DNA of 64,000 nt from Acanthosepion lycidas (taxonomy: Eukaryota; Mollusca; Cephalopoda; Sepiida; Sepiidae), in NCBI GenBank assembly GCA_963932145.1, contig OZ010611.1, positions 55,685,292 through 55,749,291 on the forward strand, in the 5' to 3' direction. Each line of letters opens with the position of its first letter. The first letter of the stretch is position 1. A model generated the notes under the pieces. That model worked only from the letters and a program-made list of their open reading frames with translations. It was not told the origin of the DNA and searched no databases. Below are positions 9,146-18,599 of this stretch, piece after piece. A program made the translations under genes and the position numbers.

Positions 9146-9519
9146 AAAAAAAAATAATAATAATGAAAAAAAGAGGGGATGTTGTTATTTGCTGTTCACC
9201 CGATTTTCACCCAACAAGTTTGCAGGTAAACCAGTGGAGATCTTTCGGAATTCTACGACCCGATAACTACTTGCCAGGATCAAAAAAATCACAATGTGGC
9301 TGGTGAGTGGAATCGAATCGACGTTTGAAATGGGAGACTTAAATCTAACCAGTAATACTGGACCATACAAGACCAACAGCCGGTCTTGTAGATGACATCG
9401 ACCCAGGGAAGTTAGGATACAGTGTGTCATGGACGCCTTGACCAGAGATCACATTACAACTGATACCGTGCGAGAGGATCGGCGTTACAGTGAAGTTAAT
9501 ATTTAAAATACAATAAAAT
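9146..9519. other. Unassigned mixed-composition sequence
   Basis: Less AT-rich than its flanks. Short open frames exist on both strands, but none has a recognisable motif. It may be the interior of an unrecognised repeat. Confidence 0.4.
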
Positions 9520-9527
9520 AATATATA

Positions 9528-9660
9528 CTGCCTTTTTGACAGAACTAACATCTAAACTATCAAGTGATAAAAAAAATGAACGAGAGGAGAAAATGCAAAA
9601 CTGATAAATGTAAATTTAGGTAAGCAATAAAAGAAAGTAAAAATAAGACAAACAATTGTC
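9528..9660 (+). repeat. ~130-bp repeat, copy 1
   Basis: CTGCCTTTTTGACAGAACTA and the following ATC-rich stretch recur at about 10,070-10,200 in the same orientation. Confidence 0.75.
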
Positions 9661-9718
9661 AGGTAAGTTGTGAAAAAACAAATAATTGTGAAGGGACTTG
9701 TCTATGTCCCCCCCCCCC

Positions 9719-9871
9719 GCTCTTCCTGCTAGCATCGATAAACTCAAGCAGAGAATTACTTCCGCACTAGATAATGTTACTGGAGACATGCTACAGCGTG
9801 TTTGGCAAGAGCTTAACTACCGAATTGACATGTGCCGTGTCACTGGCAGTGCACATATTGAACACTTATAA
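9719..9871 (+). pseudogene. Tc1/mariner-like transposase C-terminus
   Basis: Fifty codons end in TAA at 9869-9871. They read IDKLKQRITSALDNV, then MLQRVWQELNYRIDMCR, then GSAHIEHL. This is the standard tail of a DDE_3/Tc1-like transposase: a helix with VWQELxYRIDVCR followed by G-x-HIE. About 125 bp further on, GGGACGCCCTGTGTA (9988-10,002) resembles the transposon's right terminal repeat. Nothing upstream of 9719 shows the catalytic aspartates: a poly-C run abuts the coding part, so the copy is 5'-truncated. It differs from the remnant at 8.75 kb in both protein and terminal sequence, so they are separate families. Confidence 0.7.
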
Positions 9872-10069
9872 AATCGGTCCCATAATAAACTTATGATGTT
9901 CAACACCTAAATTGTTCAGTTTCATTGAGCTAGACTTAGTAGTTTTCAAGATAATTGCTTTTAAAATGATGTCAAATTGTTTGGGACGCCCTGTGTAATT
10001 TGGGATTTAAGCTTAAAATACTCGGAAATTACAAAGTTATTATTTAACGCACGATAAAAAACATTTGTC

Positions 10070-10200
10070 CTGCCTTTTTGACAGAACTAACACCAAAACT
10101 ATCAAATCAAGTGATGAAAAATTATCAAGAGTAGAAAATGTAAAGTTTATGCAAAAAAAGAAAGTAAAAATAATTCTAACTAACAATGCAATGAAATATT
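10070..10200 (+). repeat. ~130-bp repeat, copy 2
   Basis: Second copy of 9528-9660 (CTGCCTTTTTGACAGAACTA then CAAGTGATGAAAAATT). The two copies bracket the transposase remnant at 9.7 kb, which may have inserted into or next to this repeat. Bases 10,201-10,391 are plain AT-rich sequence. Confidence 0.75.
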
Positions 10201-10391
10201 TATCATTTGCCAATTTATAAAGAAATAAATATGAAAACAATTTTTTATTCATTGATTTTATAAATATACACCAAATTATCAAAATATTTAAACCAACTAT
10301 GAAGAAAGTTTATTTACCATTTTATAAAGTTTGAATCGACTGTCAATTAGCCGATGTTTTGCCAGCCATTCCAATAAATAATATAATAAAT

Positions 10392-11140
10392 AGTATCTGT
10401 CTATATTTCTGAGATGAGGTATTATGTACACTATTTACATTATTCGGACTATTGTCCTCATCTTTGTCGCCATATTTATTACAATGTTTCGGCCTTTCAG
10501 TATCTGTCTATATTTCTGAGATGAGGTATTATGTACACTATTTACATTATTCAGACTATTGTCCTCATCTTTGTCGCCATATTTATTACAATGTTTCGGC
10601 CTTTCAGTATCTGTCTATATTTCTGAGATGAGGTATTATGTACACTATTTACATTATTCGGACTATTGTCCTCATCTTTGTCGCCATATTTATTACAATG
10701 TTTTGGCCTTTCAGTATCTGTCTATATTTCTGAGATGAGGTATTATGTACACTATTTACATTATTCGGACTATTGTCCTCATCTTTGTCGCCATATTTAT
10801 TACAATGTTTCGGCCTTTCAGTATCTGTCTATATTTCTGAGATGAGGTATTATGTACACTATTTACATTATTCGGACTATTGTCCTCATCTATGCTGCCA
10901 TATTTATTACAATGTTTTGGCCTTTCAGTATCTGTCTATATTTCTGAGATGAGGTATTATGTACACTATTTACATTATTCGGACTATTGTCCTCATCTTT
11001 GTCGCCATATTTATTACAATGTTTCGGCCTTTCAGTATCTGTCTATATTTCTGAGATGAGGTATTATGTACACTATTTACATTATTCGGACTATTGCCCT
11101 CATCTATGCTGCCATATTTATCACAACGTTTCGGACGTTT
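10392..11140 (-). repeat. 107-bp short tandem array (7 units) on a SINE tail
   Basis: The landmark AGTATCTGTCTATATTTCTG occurs at 10,392, 10,499, 10,606, 10,713, 10,820, 10,927 and 11,034, each exactly 107 bp apart. Units differ by only a few bases. The last unit continues without a break into the body of SINE copy B (11,130-11,310), so the array is the SINE's 3' tail repeated seven times. The strand given is the SINE's sense strand. The unit is homologous to the 89-bp satellite beginning at 16.1 kb. Confidence 0.93.
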
Positions 11141-11316
11141 TACCCTCCAGCCTTCTGCAGGTGGTTGGAATGTCAAGTTGAACCCTTTATTTTGCTAACT
11201 GGGGTAGACTGTTCTAGTTCCATGTGCCATGGATGTCAGTTATCAATTATCTCTTGTTAATTCCCCTCTATAAGTTCTCCGCTGCCTTAACTAATGCCTT
11301 TATCCTCTGTGTCATG
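11034..11316 (-). mobile_element. tRNA-derived SINE, copy B (head damaged, tail amplified)
   Basis: On the minus strand the copy begins ACAGAGGATAAAGGC (A-box side) near 11,316. It has lost the B-box region: the head at about 11,285 joins directly to body sequence. It then continues through the body (GGGGAATTAACAAGAGATAA) into the tail and the seven-unit array. It faces copy C head to head. Confidence 0.8.
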
Positions 11317-11325
11317 TCTTCAAGA

Positions 11326-11592
11326 ACACATGGCACAGAGGATAAAGGCGTTAGTTAGATCCAGTGACAGGGCCCAAAGAGTGTGAGTTCAATACCTGGC
11401 TAAAGCAAAGGAGAACTTATAGAGGGGAATTAACAGGAGATAATTGATAACTTACATCCAGTGAGCGAAATAATGGGTTCAGTTCGACATTCCAACCACC
11501 TGAAGAAGGCCTGAACGTACAACGGCCGAAATGTAATAAATATGGTGACAAAATGAGGACAATAGTCCGAATAATTTAAATAGTGTACATAT
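11326..11592 (+). mobile_element. tRNA-derived SINE, copy C (best head)
   Basis: Carries A box TGGCACAGAGG at 11,331-11,341 and B box GAGTTCAATACC at 11,385-11,396, with 43 bp between. This suits a class II (Leu/Ser-like) tRNA head with a variable arm. The body holds AGAGGGGAATTAACAGGAG and then a hammerhead-like motif at 11,500-11,531. The tail starts TGAGGACAATAGTCCGAATA and stops at about 11,592, before the portion that would correspond to TTCTGAGATGAGG on the other strand. The mariner begins 17 bp further on. Confidence 0.82.
11331..11396 (+). promoter_or_regulatory. Internal RNA polymerase III promoter (A and B boxes) of SINE copy C
   Basis: The A box matches TGGCnnAGTGG with one change, and the B box matches GGTTCGAnnCC with changes at GG and CG. 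In SINEs these boxes drive transcription from the head. Activity here is not known. Confidence 0.65.
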
Positions 11593-11608
11593 TAAATAGT
11601 GTTTATTA

Positions 11609-12863
11609 TTAGGACCCTGAATAAGTTCTCACTGATTTTTCATGAAAAGTAATGTTTTATTTACAATAATTAGTAAGAAACATATCACTGAAATATTGTC
11701 CATCGCTAGCCACTACTTTTTCCTATCTTTCTGGCAGCATTTGCTGTTAACCATTCCATGTTGGAAAAACAACACGTCTTTTGAGGCTAATCACGAGTCG
11801 ACTCATTTTATAAGAATGAAAGTGCTGCTCAGACAGACCATGTGCCATCAATTGGAACAATTGATAATCGGACCGGGCAATGTCTGGTCAATACATCAGG
11901 TGGTGTAGGAGTTCCCATTTAAGTGTTTCCAAGTAGGTTTTCATCAGTTTTGCAATATGTGGCCTAGTGTTGTCATATTGAAAAATCACTTTGTTGTGTC
12001 TCTGCTCGTATAACGGCCATTTTTTTTCTTCAATGCTTGGCTCAAACGCATCAATTGTAGTCGATAGTGATCTCTCGTGATGTTTTCGATCGGTTTGAGC
12101 AGCTCATAATACACTACACCTAGCTGATCCCACCAAATACAGAGCAGAAACTTCGAACCATGGATATTCAGCTTTGCCACTGATGTTGATGCATAACCGG
12201 GATCACCCCACAATCTTCTACACTTAGGATTATCGAAGTGTATCCATGTTTCATCACCGGTCATGATAAGATGCAAAAAACCTTTCCTTTTCTGCTGTTG
12301 AAGCAGCTGTTCACACGTGACATCTTTTGATGTCTCTCGGCTTCAACTCGTATGGCACCCAATGTCCCTGCTTTTGAATCGTTCATGTTTTCAAACGTTT
12401 AAAAACTGTTGTGTGATCAACTCTTAATGATTCTGCAAGTTCAGCGTTGTGCCCGACATGAGTCTTCATGACGTAATGCCTCTATTTCTTTGTCTTCAAA
12501 CTTTTTCGGTGCGCAAGAGCATTCTTTATCTTCAACAACAAAATCATTATTTTTTTAAAGCATCTAAAACCAACCTCTGCATGTTGTTTCCGACAGAGCA
12601 TGGTCGCCGTAATTCTCGACAAGAATTCTGTGTTTCAGATGCAGATTTCTTTTGAATAAAGTAGTGCTGTAAAATTCCTCGCAAATACACTTTCTTTGGC
12701 ATGAAATCCGACACTGTTTATACTTCAACGAAATGATATACACTTAATTTCAAGCTTGCGTATACTATTTCCTTATGAGATGCATTACCATCTGAAACTA
12801 CATGCACGCAGTTCTGGCAACACCATTTGTTGGAAACCAGCGGGAACTTATTCAAGGTCCTAA
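11609..12863 (-). mobile_element. mariner DNA transposon, decayed but with both ends
   Basis: The terminal inverted repeats begin TTAGGACCCTGAATAAGTTC on the left and, reversed, TTAGGACCTTGAATAAGTTC on the right, extending about 28 bp. TA lies directly outside both ends (11,607-11,608 and 12,864-12,865), the mariner target duplication. The length of 1255 bp is normal for the family. The element carries one transposase pseudogene on the minus strand. It sits between the tail of SINE copy C and the right copy of the 170-bp inverted repeat. Confidence 0.93.
11657..12702 (-). pseudogene. mariner transposase (DD34D), pseudogene
   Basis: The reading runs from ATG at 12,702 (MPKKVYLRGILQHYF) to TAA at 11,657, close to the usual ~345 codons. 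Recognisable parts in order are: an N-terminal DNA-binding region with KKFEDKEIEALRHED; the linker GHWVPYELKPR-like stretch in decayed form; TGDETWIHFDNP with the first catalytic Asp; IHGSKFLLCIWWDQLGVVYY; YDNTRPH with the second Asp (His to Tyr before it); PDIARSDYQLF with the third Asp; and MLPER...EKVVASDGQYF at the end. The longest open piece is 12,276-11,986. Several stops and frameshifts separate the rest, so no active enzyme can come from this copy. All three acidic residues are still visible. Confidence 0.9.
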
Positions 12864-12865
12864 TA

Positions 12866-13040
12866 TTGTTGTTTCCAATTCTCATGAACAAAGAAAATGT
12901 ATAAATTCCCTTTCATATGTTTAGGTTTTATTATAAATTCTAATCATCGCTTTTTAAACAATAAACATTTGAGGGGTGAAAGTAGTTAAATTAATAGCGA
13001 TGTCAATGGAAAAACCGTCTTTTGACGGTTCTTAACTAAA
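12866..13040 (-). repeat. ~170-bp repeat, right copy of the inverted pair
   Basis: The reverse complement matches 7636-7806. The mariner's right end abuts this copy, so the transposon inserted at or inside the repeat's edge. The outer part contains the perfect hairpin AACCGTC-TTTT-GACGGTT at 13,013-13,030. The corresponding hairpin is not conserved in the left copy. Confidence 0.8.
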
Positions 13041-16000
13041 AACTGTCTTTTTGTTTCTGCTTTATCTTTTTTATTAATTCGGGCACAAAGGTCCAAGTTT
13101 GTTAAAAAAAAAATATTCAAGAATTTGTATTGTTTGTGAAGAAAAACTTTAAGAATTTATAAATTAAGATTTGATCACATGAACAAATTAGACAGATTTA
13201 AATTTCCATGGACACATTTTCAGAACATATTCTATTGATTTATCAAATCTCAGACAAAATAAAAACATGTTTTTATTGGAAATTATTAATAAGATACAAT
13301 ATCCTGACGAGCAACTTCAAATAAATTTAATTAACTTATAATTTATGGGAAAATACTTTTTAAAAAGTAAATTTAAAATATGTATGAAATTATTTATCTG
13401 AAAAGTGTCAGCTCTTAAGTGTGTACATTTATTAGAAATATTATACTCTTCAAGTAACAGGCATTCAATTTTTTTTATCTACTACTACGTTCGCACATCA
13501 GGTATAAATAAAGGACAATATATCAAGTAGGTATCCTGAGTCAGTCCACATGATAGTCTGGACAGTAGTCGGATGTACAGTTTGTGACGACGCTGTCAGA
13601 AGGGTCACTAAGAAATCTTCTTGTGCCTAATCTATTTCCTTTTGTATGAAAACTGTTTTCACACATACAAAAAAACAAAAAATTAACTATAAAAGGAAAA
13701 ACAAAATCTTTTCCCTTTACACTTTATCTGCTTTTCTTTATTTCCTCTGTGCACGAGTTGAATATTTTTACAAGACTAAAGTTACACTTTCACAAACGTA
13801 ACACACTTGCATCAGAAATAAAATGTATAAAAGTATCCAACATGCAATATAATTTCTTCCATATAACTAGTTAATCTTCATGAAAATAAATTCAGCGAAT
13901 TTGCAGTGTAATCCCTGCACACAGTTTCTAATAAAAATTTCCTGAATAAAATAAAAACAAAGAAAACATGGTCTCATGTCTCTTAAATAAATCATTTGTA
14001 TATGAATGAAAAAAGACTCAAAAGTATTAAAAATAGTCTTTAGTTGAATTAAAGTCTTTGAGTTGTTGGTACACAGGAAAAGCTATAGTTTAGAAAAGAC
14101 TTTTAAGTAGTTGGTCCACAAAAAAAAACAAAAAAAAAACTGTGGTTTAGAAAAGACTTTTATCGCTAGTGAAATTACACTTATACACTTATTATCTTTG
14201 TTGTTGTTGTTTGAAATTGCCAACACGCGTTTCTTTCAGAACACGCAGACTAGGGAGGTGGGGATTGCTATGTAGCCATGTCTTCTCTAGTGTTTGAATG
14301 GTGTGGAGTCAGTCACATCTCTGCTCACTCAAAGGCGAAATCTGTAAGAAATTTTCTCTGAAGGTAGGCTAAAAAAAAATAAGGCTTTAGTTTTCTCTGC
14401 TTGGACAAATATTTCACATAGTGATGTTAATTTCTAACCAATGGACACTTTGATTTCAAATTGTGTGCATTGTGTTGTAGAATCTTTTTGGTATGTTTGT
14501 ATTATTGTCTGTTATTTGGTAAAAAAAAACAAAGTTTTGGTGTGTTTTAATATGGCTTGTGGATGTGGATATGTAATTGTGTTGTAAATAGTTTTTATTT
14601 CCTATATCCAGATAATCGAGAAGCTAGGTATAGAAATATAAGGGACATAATTCAGTATTTGGAATGTTAAATTTGTTTTGGGCATTAAAATCGATTAAAT
14701 ACAATATTCCAATTCTTTACGGCGGCTGAATACACAGTAATATTTGGTTGTGTGTGGCAATTAAAAAAGGGGGAAAATATTTTTGGTTTGTATTTTACTT
14801 GTGTTGTGGGTTGTAGACGAGTGAAAATGTATCAGAAGGTAATTTATGTAAGGCAAAGATTATGCATGTTTATCATGCATTACCCCACAACACATAGATC
14901 AAATAAAGAATATGAGGACAATTTGTATTGCAAGAAATTACTACACAGTGGTTAGAGATCCAACAATAAAGAGATTTCTATATATACAATAGATATACAT
15001 GCAAGGAGAACAGAATGTTTGTTGATTGTGGCAATTGAGACAAGGTTATGAAGAATGTTCATGCAGAAATTTGGTCAATAAAAGTTAATGGTTTGGGTTT
15101 GTTAGTTAAATTAAAATAATTTGGTTTCTCCAAAGAAAAATCTCAAATGTGTTTGTTCAAATATTAGTGCGTATGCGTGTGTTACTTGTTAGAATTTAAG
15201 TTGTGAAGAGTTGTTTGCCTTTAACTGTTTGGCTAAATTGATGAATCGTACAATTACTGTTTGTGTAGCGAAAACGTTCACTTTTTAAGTCAATTGTAAT
15301 TTGATTACCACGCAGACAATGGTCGATTGAGTGCTGTGTTGAGTTTGTTGAGAATTTTGAAGTGATGTTGAGTCAGTGAATTGACACACGTGGAGTTTGG
15401 CAGCATCTCACGAAACTTGATGACTGACTGACTTGAATTGAGTCATGCAGTTGTTTTTATAGTCTTTGGTGTTTAAAAATCAGCTCCAGGGAGCTCGGCG
15501 GGAACAAGGATCTGTTTTGACTTTGCTACAGTTTAGTGTTTCTTAACCAATAGAAGATTGAATTTACTGAAATGAAGTGGTGATTGGTTAAATCTTTTTT
15601 TAAGGGAAGAATACATCTTTCCGGAAGGGGTGGAAGGCTACTGTGGAAGATTCCACATTTGCAACAAAAAAAAAACAAAAAACAAACAAAAATTAATTTA
15701 TCGTTTGGGTGAAAAACTAAAATTTTATAAAAAGTGGCTTTATTTGTAAACTGTTTCTTAAATAAGGGATATTTTTTTTCTATATTTTTATTAATTTATT
15801 TGGAAATTGCATTTAAAGATGTTTATTATTGTGATATTTCTTTTGATATCTGTTAAATCAATCTTCATTTTATTTTTTTATTTTGTTTCCCATGTCTCAT
15901 AGTCGAGAGTTGTTGATATCATGTGACTTACTTTACAAAATGGTAGATGTGAGTAACAATTTTTTTGTGCAGATGTTGTTAGTTATCACTAAAAGAAATT

Positions 16001-16094
16001 GACTTCAGTCTAAACCTAAATAAATAGTGCATTAAGTATAAATGAAAATATGACGAAAACAATGACACAATAAATTTTAAATACTGCTTTGTTA
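13041..16094. other. AT-rich region without recognised genes
   Basis: No open frame with a known motif. Points of note: a local imperfect duplication (TAGTTTAGAAAAGACTTTTA at about 14,088, repeated near 14,145); a less AT-rich patch at 14,215-14,360; and a pair of inverted CCAAT-type motifs (TTAACCAAT at 15,543-15,551 and ATTGGTTAA at 15,583-15,591). This is the only sizeable part of the window that is not obviously repeat-derived, so unrecognised exons or a promoter could lie here. Confidence 0.5.
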
Positions 16095-16240
16095 TATAAT
16101 TTACACTGTTCAGACAGTAGTCCTCAACTTTATTGCCATATTCACCGTCAACATCTGCGTCTATTTCTCAGATGAGGTATTGTAACTATTTACACTGTTC
16201 CGACTGTTGTCCTCATCTTTATTGCCTTATTCACCTTCAA
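16095..16240 (-). repeat. Left edge of the satellite, diverged monomers
   Basis: The first units differ most from the consensus (ACAGTAGTCCTCAACTTT, CACCGTCAACATCTGCG). They keep CAGATGAGGTATT, the SINE-tail form, where interior units have GATAAGG. Edge decay is normal for satellites. The retained SINE-like base supports the proposed origin. Confidence 0.75.
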
Positions 16241-17324
16241 CATCTGTGTCTATTTCTGAGATAAGGTATTGTAACTATTTACACTGTTCCGACTGCTGTC
16301 CTCATCTTTATTGCCTTATTCACCTTCAACATCTGTGTCTATTTCTGAGATAAGGTATTGTAACTATTTACACTGTTCCGACTGCTGTCCTCATCTTTAT
16401 TGCCTTATTCACCTTCAACATCTGTGTCTGTTTCTGAGATAAGGTATTGTAACTATTTAAACTCTTCCAACTGCTGTCCTCATCTTTATTGCCTTATTCA
16501 CCTTCAACATCTGTGTCTATTTCTGAGATAAGGTATTGTAACTATTTAAACTCTTCCAACTGCTGTCCTCATCTTTATTGCCTTATTGATCTTCAACATC
16601 TGTGTCTATTTCTGAGATAAGGTATTGTAATTATTTACACTAGTTGCATTGTTCGGACTGCTGTCCTCATCTTTCTTGCCTTATTCACCTTCAACATCTC
16701 TGTCTATTTCTGAGATAAGGTATTGTAACTATTTACACTCTTCCGACTGCTGTCCTCATCTTTATTGCCTTATTCACCTTCAACATCTGTGTCTATTTCT
16801 GAGATAAGGTATTGTAACAATTTACACTCTTCCGACTGCTGTCCTCATGTTTATAGCCTTATTCACCTTCTACCTCTCTGTCTATTTCTGAGATAAGGTA
16901 TTGTAACTATTTACACTCTTCCAACTGATGTCCTCATCTTTATTGCCTTATTCACCTTCAACATCTGTGTCTATTTCTGAGATAAGGTATTGTAACTATT
17001 TACACTCTTCCGACTGCTGTCCTCATCTTTATTGCCTTATTCACCTTCAACATCTGTGTCTATTTCTGAGATAAGGTATTGTAACTATTTACACTCTTCC
17101 GACTGCTGTCCTCATCTTTATTGCCTTATTCACCTTCAACATCTGTGTCTATTTCTGAGATAAGGTATTGTAACTATTTACACTCTTCCGACTGCTGTCC
17201 TCATCTTTATTGCCTTATTCACCTTCAACATCTGTGTCTATTTCTGAGATAAGGTATTGTAACTATTTACACTCTTCCGACTGCTGTCCTCATCTTTATT
17301 GCCTTATTCACCTTCAACATCTGT

Positions 17325-18500
17325 GTCAGTCTCTGAGATAAGGTATTGTAACTATTTACACTGTTCCGACTGCTGTCCTCATCTTTATTGCCTTATTCAC
17401 CTTCAACATCTGTGTCTATTTCTGAGATAAGGTATTGTAACTATTTACACTCTTCCGACTGCTGTCCTCATGTTTATTGTCTTATTCACCTTCTACCTCT
17501 CTGTCTATTTCTGAGATAAGGTATTGTAACTATTTACACTCTTCCGACTGCTGTCCTCATCTTTATTGCCTTATTCACCTTCAACATCTGTGTCTATTTC
17601 TGAGATAAGGTATTGTAACTATTTACACTCTTCCGACTGCTGTCCTCATCTTTATTGTCTTATTCACCTTCAACATCGGTGTCTATTTCTGAGATAAGGT
17701 ATTGTAACTATTTACACTCTTCCGACTGCTGTCCTCATCTTTATTGCCTTATTCACTTTCAAAATCTGTGTCTATTTCTGAGATAAGGTATTGTAACTAT
17801 TTACACTCTTCCGACTGCTGTCCTCATCTTTATTGCCTTATTCACCTTCAACATCTGTGTCTATTTCTGAGATAAGGTATTGTAACTATTTACACTCTTC
17901 CGACTGCTGTCCTCATCTTTATTGCCTTATTCACCTTCAACATCTGTGTCTATTTCTGAGATAAGGTATTGTAACTATTTACACTCTTCCGACTGCTGTC
18001 CTCATCTTTATTGCCTTATTCACCTTCAACATCTGTGTCAGTTTCTGAGATAAGGTATTGTAACTATTTACACTGTTCCGACTGCTGTCCTCATCTTTAT
18101 TGCCTTATTCACCTTCAACATCTGTGTCTATTTCTGAGATAAGGTATTGTAACTATTTACACTCTTCCGACTGCTGTCCTCATGTTTATTGTCTTATTCA
18201 CCTTCTACCTCTCTGTCTATTTCTGAGATAAGGTATTGTAACTATTTACACTCTTCCGACTGCTGTCCTCATCTTTATTGCCTTATTCACCTTCAACATC
18301 TGTGTCTATTTCTGAGATAAGGTATTGTAACTATTTACACTCTTCCGACTGCTGTCCTCATCTTTATTGTCTTATTCACCTTCAACATCGGTGTCTATTT
18401 CTGAGATAAGGTATTGTAACTATTTACACTCTTCCGACTGCTGTCCTCATCTTTATTGCCTTATTCACTTTCAAAATCTGTGTCTATTTCTGAGATAAGG
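17325..18500 (-). repeat. 712-bp higher-order step (8 x 89)
   Basis: The rare variant CTGTGTCAGT before CTGAGATAAGG occurs at 17,325 and 18,037. The following units (CATGTTTATTGTCTTATTC, CTTCTACCTCTCTG, CAACATCGGTG) recur in the same order. Confidence 0.8.
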
Positions 18501-18599
18501 TATTGTAACTATTTACACTCTTCCGACTGCTGTCCTCATCTTTATTGCCTTATTCACCTTCAACATCTGTGTCTATTTCTGAGATAAGGTATTGTAACT

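Noticed and set aside
11331-11400. A functional tRNA gene
   Set aside because: The A and B boxes are present, but no cloverleaf closes. The sequence continues into a SINE body shared with other copies.
11642-12655. Plus-strand frames at 11,642-11,908 and 12,449-12,655
   Set aside because: Antisense to the mariner transposase pseudogene.
13503-13545. TATA box (TATAAATA) with an initiator-like TCAGTC
   Set aside because: The spacing of about 40 bp is too long for a normal TATA-initiator pair, and TATAAATA is common in AT-rich DNA.
14238-14361. Candidate internal exon (TTTCTTTCAG before, GTAGGC after)
   Set aside because: All three frames contain stops or lack any protein likeness. It could only be a noncoding exon, and nothing else supports it.
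14752-14955. 67-codon plus-strand open frame
   Set aside because: No recognisable motif, AT-rich, and the length is expected by chance.
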